From JAJDIA01 sp031555145 (GTDB lineage: Bacteria; Bacteroidota; Bacteroidia; Bacteroidales; Tannerellaceae), in NCBI GenBank assembly GCA_031555145.1, contig JAVBUR010000043.1, positions 43,105-107,104 on the forward strand: DNA of 64,000 nucleotides. The letters are read 5' to 3'. The notes under the pieces were generated by a model that was given only the letters and a program-made list of their open reading frames with translations, was not told where the DNA came from and did not search any database. Below, piece after piece: positions 61,966 through 64,000 of the stretch. The position numbers and the translations under genes are program-made. The stretch's first letter is position 1; every line of letters begins with the position of its first letter.

Positions 61966-63540
61966 ATGAGTAAATTAGCAAACCTTTTAATATTGTCTTT
62001 TCTTTTCTCTCTTTCGTCCTGTATGGAAGAGAGTATTGAAAATGTAATTGTTGAAAAAAACAGTGAAGAACTTGTGGATCCTTTAGAAAAGCTTAAAATC
62101 GACAGCAAAAAGCAACATCTATCCGAAGAGGATGCAAAAAACGTTGCTCTATTGTTTACTAAGCAAAGTGGGACTATCACGAAAAGCTTGGAAGATAAAT
62201 CGATATCAGCCGTTATCACTTGTACTGATGCTGAAAAAACGCCTCTGTTGTATATAAGTAACTTTAATGACGATGCGGGATTTGTTATTGTAAGTGCCAC
62301 CAAAAACTACTATCCTATACTTGCCTATTCGGATGAAGGGAACTTTACGGTAGATACCAGTTCTATGGCAGGGCTTTGGATAAAAGCGATGGAAAAGGAA
62401 ATATCATGGAGGATAAAAAATGACGATACTACTTGTACTCCGCATTGGTCTGCCTATGAGACAGGGGATAACAATATAGTAACTCGATCAATCATACCGG
62501 ACTATCAAAATATTATGTGGTGGCGGGATGAGTTGATACATGATATCAAATATACAAATAAATATCCTCCCAGAAGAATTGGAGACTATCATGAATATGG
62601 TGATTTTGATGGTGACAGTTTTTGTAATATGGATGAGGCAAGAGGTATATTCGGCAGTACTGCAGAAATATTGAACAGTCTCAGTTCACAATTGTCAAAT
62701 TTGGGCTATGATCCTAATGTCATCCTTTTCCACATTAAGAATTTTAGCGAACGTATTGAGCAAGCACCTCTGCTCTCTACTTATTGGGACCAAGATTCCC
62801 CTTACAACCGAAATTGCCCTGACAACAGTGTTGCTGGATGTGTTCCTGTTGCCATTGGGCAAATCTTGAATTATCATAGATGGCCGACACACTATATAAC
62901 CTGGAGTCAGATGAATAGTGATCCGGATGCCGGAGCCGCACGGCTTCTTGGTAAAATAGGGGCACAGATTGGAATGGTGTATGGCTCAGAGGAGTCGTAT
63001 CCAAGATTTTGGGACCCATTGGATTTTAGCGATCTTAGTCATGCAAAGAAATTTTTTAGAGAAAATCAGTATACAGTTTCCAAAGACTCTCCATATGGAA
63101 AATTTCATATTGTTTCCCAATCAATATTGAATGGGAATCCGGTATATATGGAGGGAACTCAAGAACTATTTTCATTTTTGGGAATACGAATTCCTTCATT
63201 TACTGCACACGCATGGGTTTGTGATGGTTATACTTCCTTTACAATATCCAACGTATTTGTTGATGCTTATTACCCTACAAGACCTAATCCAGGAGATAAT
63301 GTTCCATTGGAGTGGAATCCTTACGAAAGAGATTACTCCACTTCACTAAACATGTACAACGGCTATGCATGGAAATATTTTCATATGAATTGGGGATGGG
63401 GAATAAGATCGGAGTATAATTCAAATGATGGATCAAGAAGTAAAAACAATGGTTGGTTCTTAAATGGAGACATCTCACAATTAGACGGAGTAGACTATAC
63501 TGTTTTATATAGATATGTAACAGCAATCCCTAATCGATAA
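61966..63540 (+). CDS. C10-family (streptopain-like) cysteine peptidase, lipoprotein
   Basis: 524 residues from the ATG at 61966 (frame opens at 61930 without a signal). The signal ends in a lipobox (LFSLSSCMEE). Residues 45-150 are the propeptide (FVIVSATKNYYPILAYSDEG), and the mature peptidase (about 170-524) has the catalytic Cys292 in GCVPVAIGQILNYHRWP and His415 in TAHAWVCDGYT, plus the FHMNWGWG tryptophan region near 472-479. It should be an autoactivating surface or secreted protease like SpeB and the Bacteroides Bfp/Btp enzymes. The next gene, four bases downstream, may encode its inhibitor. Confidence 0.92.
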   Translation: MSKLANLLILSFLFSLSSCMEESIENVIVEKNSEELVDPLEKLKIDSKKQHLSEEDAKNVALLFTKQSGTITKSLEDKSISAVITCTDAEKTPLLYISNFNDDAGFVIVSATKNYYPILAYSDEGNFTVDTSSMAGLWIKAMEKEISWRIKNDDTTCTPHWSAYETGDNNIVTRSIIPDYQNIMWWRDELIHDIKYTNKYPPRRIGDYHEYGDFDGDSFCNMDEARGIFGSTAEILNSLSSQLSNLGYDPNVILFHIKNFSERIEQAPLLSTYWDQDSPYNRNCPDNSVAGCVPVAIGQILNYHRWPTHYITWSQMNSDPDAGAARLLGKIGAQIGMVYGSEESYPRFWDPLDFSDLSHAKKFFRENQYTVSKDSPYGKFHIVSQSILNGNPVYMEGTQELFSFLGIRIPSFTAHAWVCDGYTSFTISNVFVDAYYPTRPNPGDNVPLEWNPYERDYSTSLNMYNGYAWKYFHMNWGWGIRSEYNSNDGSRSKNNGWFLNGDISQLDGVDYTVLYRYVTAIPNR

Positions 63541-63544
63541 TCAT

Positions 63545-64000
63545 ATGAAAAATTACGTATTACTATTAATCGTATCTACTTTTTGCCTGGGAATACTCTG
63601 TCATTGTGACAGAACAATGTATCCGCTCGTTCATAAACGTGATTTATATGTAGATTTTAGAGATAACGACGGTAATAATCTGATAGAATCACTCCAGTTG
63701 GGAATTGACACGATTGTCGCATCACGCCCTCCTCATTATCTACTTAGTAACAAAGAATACTCATTAACATTAAAAGTAAACGGAGCAGAATACACTCCTG
63801 ATCCCATCGATTATAAAAATATAAATTACCCGAATGAAGGGCTGTCATTTACCTGTCAGCACTATGACTTAGTATTTGTAGAGAAAAAAGATTATGTCTA
63901 TGAATATGCTTTCACCTGCCCGAAGCTTTTTGGCGACGATAAGCCCAGAAGCATCTTAGCAAAGTGGAAATGTATAAAAAAGGGGATATATCTTATTGAT
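63545..64000 (+). CDS. Exported cysteine-containing lipoprotein, truncated by window end
   Basis: The frame is open from the ATG at 63545 to the last base (152 residues so far). It has a hydrophobic signal and lipobox-like end (LGILCHCDR), then a beta-rich sequence (LYVDFRDNDGNNLIESLQLG; YSLTLKVNGAEY; YDLVFVEKKDYVYEYAFTC). I do not recognise a family. It begins four bases after the C10 peptidase stop, the position where Bacteroides C10 peptidases often carry small secreted inhibitor genes, so an inhibitor role is possible but unproven. Confidence 0.75.
   Translation, partial: MKNYVLLLIVSTFCLGILCHCDRTMYPLVHKRDLYVDFRDNDGNNLIESLQLGIDTIVASRPPHYLLSNKEYSLTLKVNGAEYTPDPIDYKNINYPNEGLSFTCQHYDLVFVEKKDYVYEYAFTCPKLFGDDKPRSILAKWKCIKKGIYLID

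Overview
This window comes from a gut-type member of the Bacteroidales, most like Parabacteroides/Bacteroides. The evidence is the SusC/SusD pairs with ECF sigma and FecR anti-sigma genes, STN domains on the SusC proteins, promoters of the TAnnTTTG class, many SpII lipoproteins, C10 peptidase and DUF3244 genes, and generally weak Shine-Dalgarno sequences. No rRNA, tRNA, CRISPR array or insertion sequence was recognised.

Layout. 1-3.8 kb: the 3' part of a PUL-type locus (partial SusC, FecR, ECF sigma). 3.9-6.0 kb: gdhA and two small genes. 6.1-7.3 kb: a beta-propeller lipoprotein. 7.3-18.4 kb: seven tightly packed minus-strand genes that look like one transcription unit: a NapC/NrfH-like tetraheme cytochrome fused to a SUMF1-type domain, an exported Gfo/Idh/MocA oxidoreductase, an exported sugar-isomerase-like TIM barrel, a degenerate RIC/hemerythrin protein, a LuxR-type regulator, a GH101 endo-alpha-N-acetylgalactosaminidase and a TonB-dependent receptor. 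18.6-22.4 kb (plus): pyrH, a second exported Gfo/Idh/MocA protein and a GH32 fructan hydrolase. 22.7-25.8 kb: a small beta-barrel protein, then anmK translationally coupled to a sodium:solute symporter. 26.1-33.0 kb: a complete sigma/FecR/SusC/SusD locus with no adjacent glycosidase.

33.2-40.7 kb (minus): a phosphate operon, porin-pstS-pstC-pstA-pstB-phoU-phoR, without phoB. 40.7-41.3 kb: a gene-free region packed with short inverted repeats. 41.3-47.9 kb (minus): a PP2C/SpoIIE phosphatase, an electron-bifurcating-type [FeFe] hydrogenase HydCBA, and a PAS-containing sensory-type [FeFe] hydrogenase homologue; no maturases (HydEFG) are present here. 48.0-50.9 kb: a DUF1254/DUF1214 lipoprotein and a PQQ-type propeller protein. 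51.0-55.3 kb (minus): tolC with an NtrBC-like two-component pair. 55.6-59.5 kb: a GH78 rhamnosidase and a convergent, overlapping LVIVD lipoprotein. 59.6-64 kb: an AT-rich module with a membrane TPR/HTH protein, a DUF3244 protein, a C10 (streptopain-like) peptidase and a truncated lipoprotein gene.

The observations I rate highest are: (1) candidate antisense small RNAs, each with a promoter-like motif and an intrinsic terminator on the opposite strand, in the FecR-susC gaps of both PUL loci; (2) an 11-bp repeat ladder between pstC and pstA that forms a chain of ATGA-overlapping mini-ORFs leading into pstA; (3) a PstS-like lobe embedded in PstC; (4) an alternating GTTTCA/TGAAAC array phased at 11 bp; (5) the hydrogenase plus sensory hydrogenase plus phosphatase operon; and (6) the cytochrome-SUMF1 fusion heading an operon of exported sugar-modifying enzymes and a GH101.
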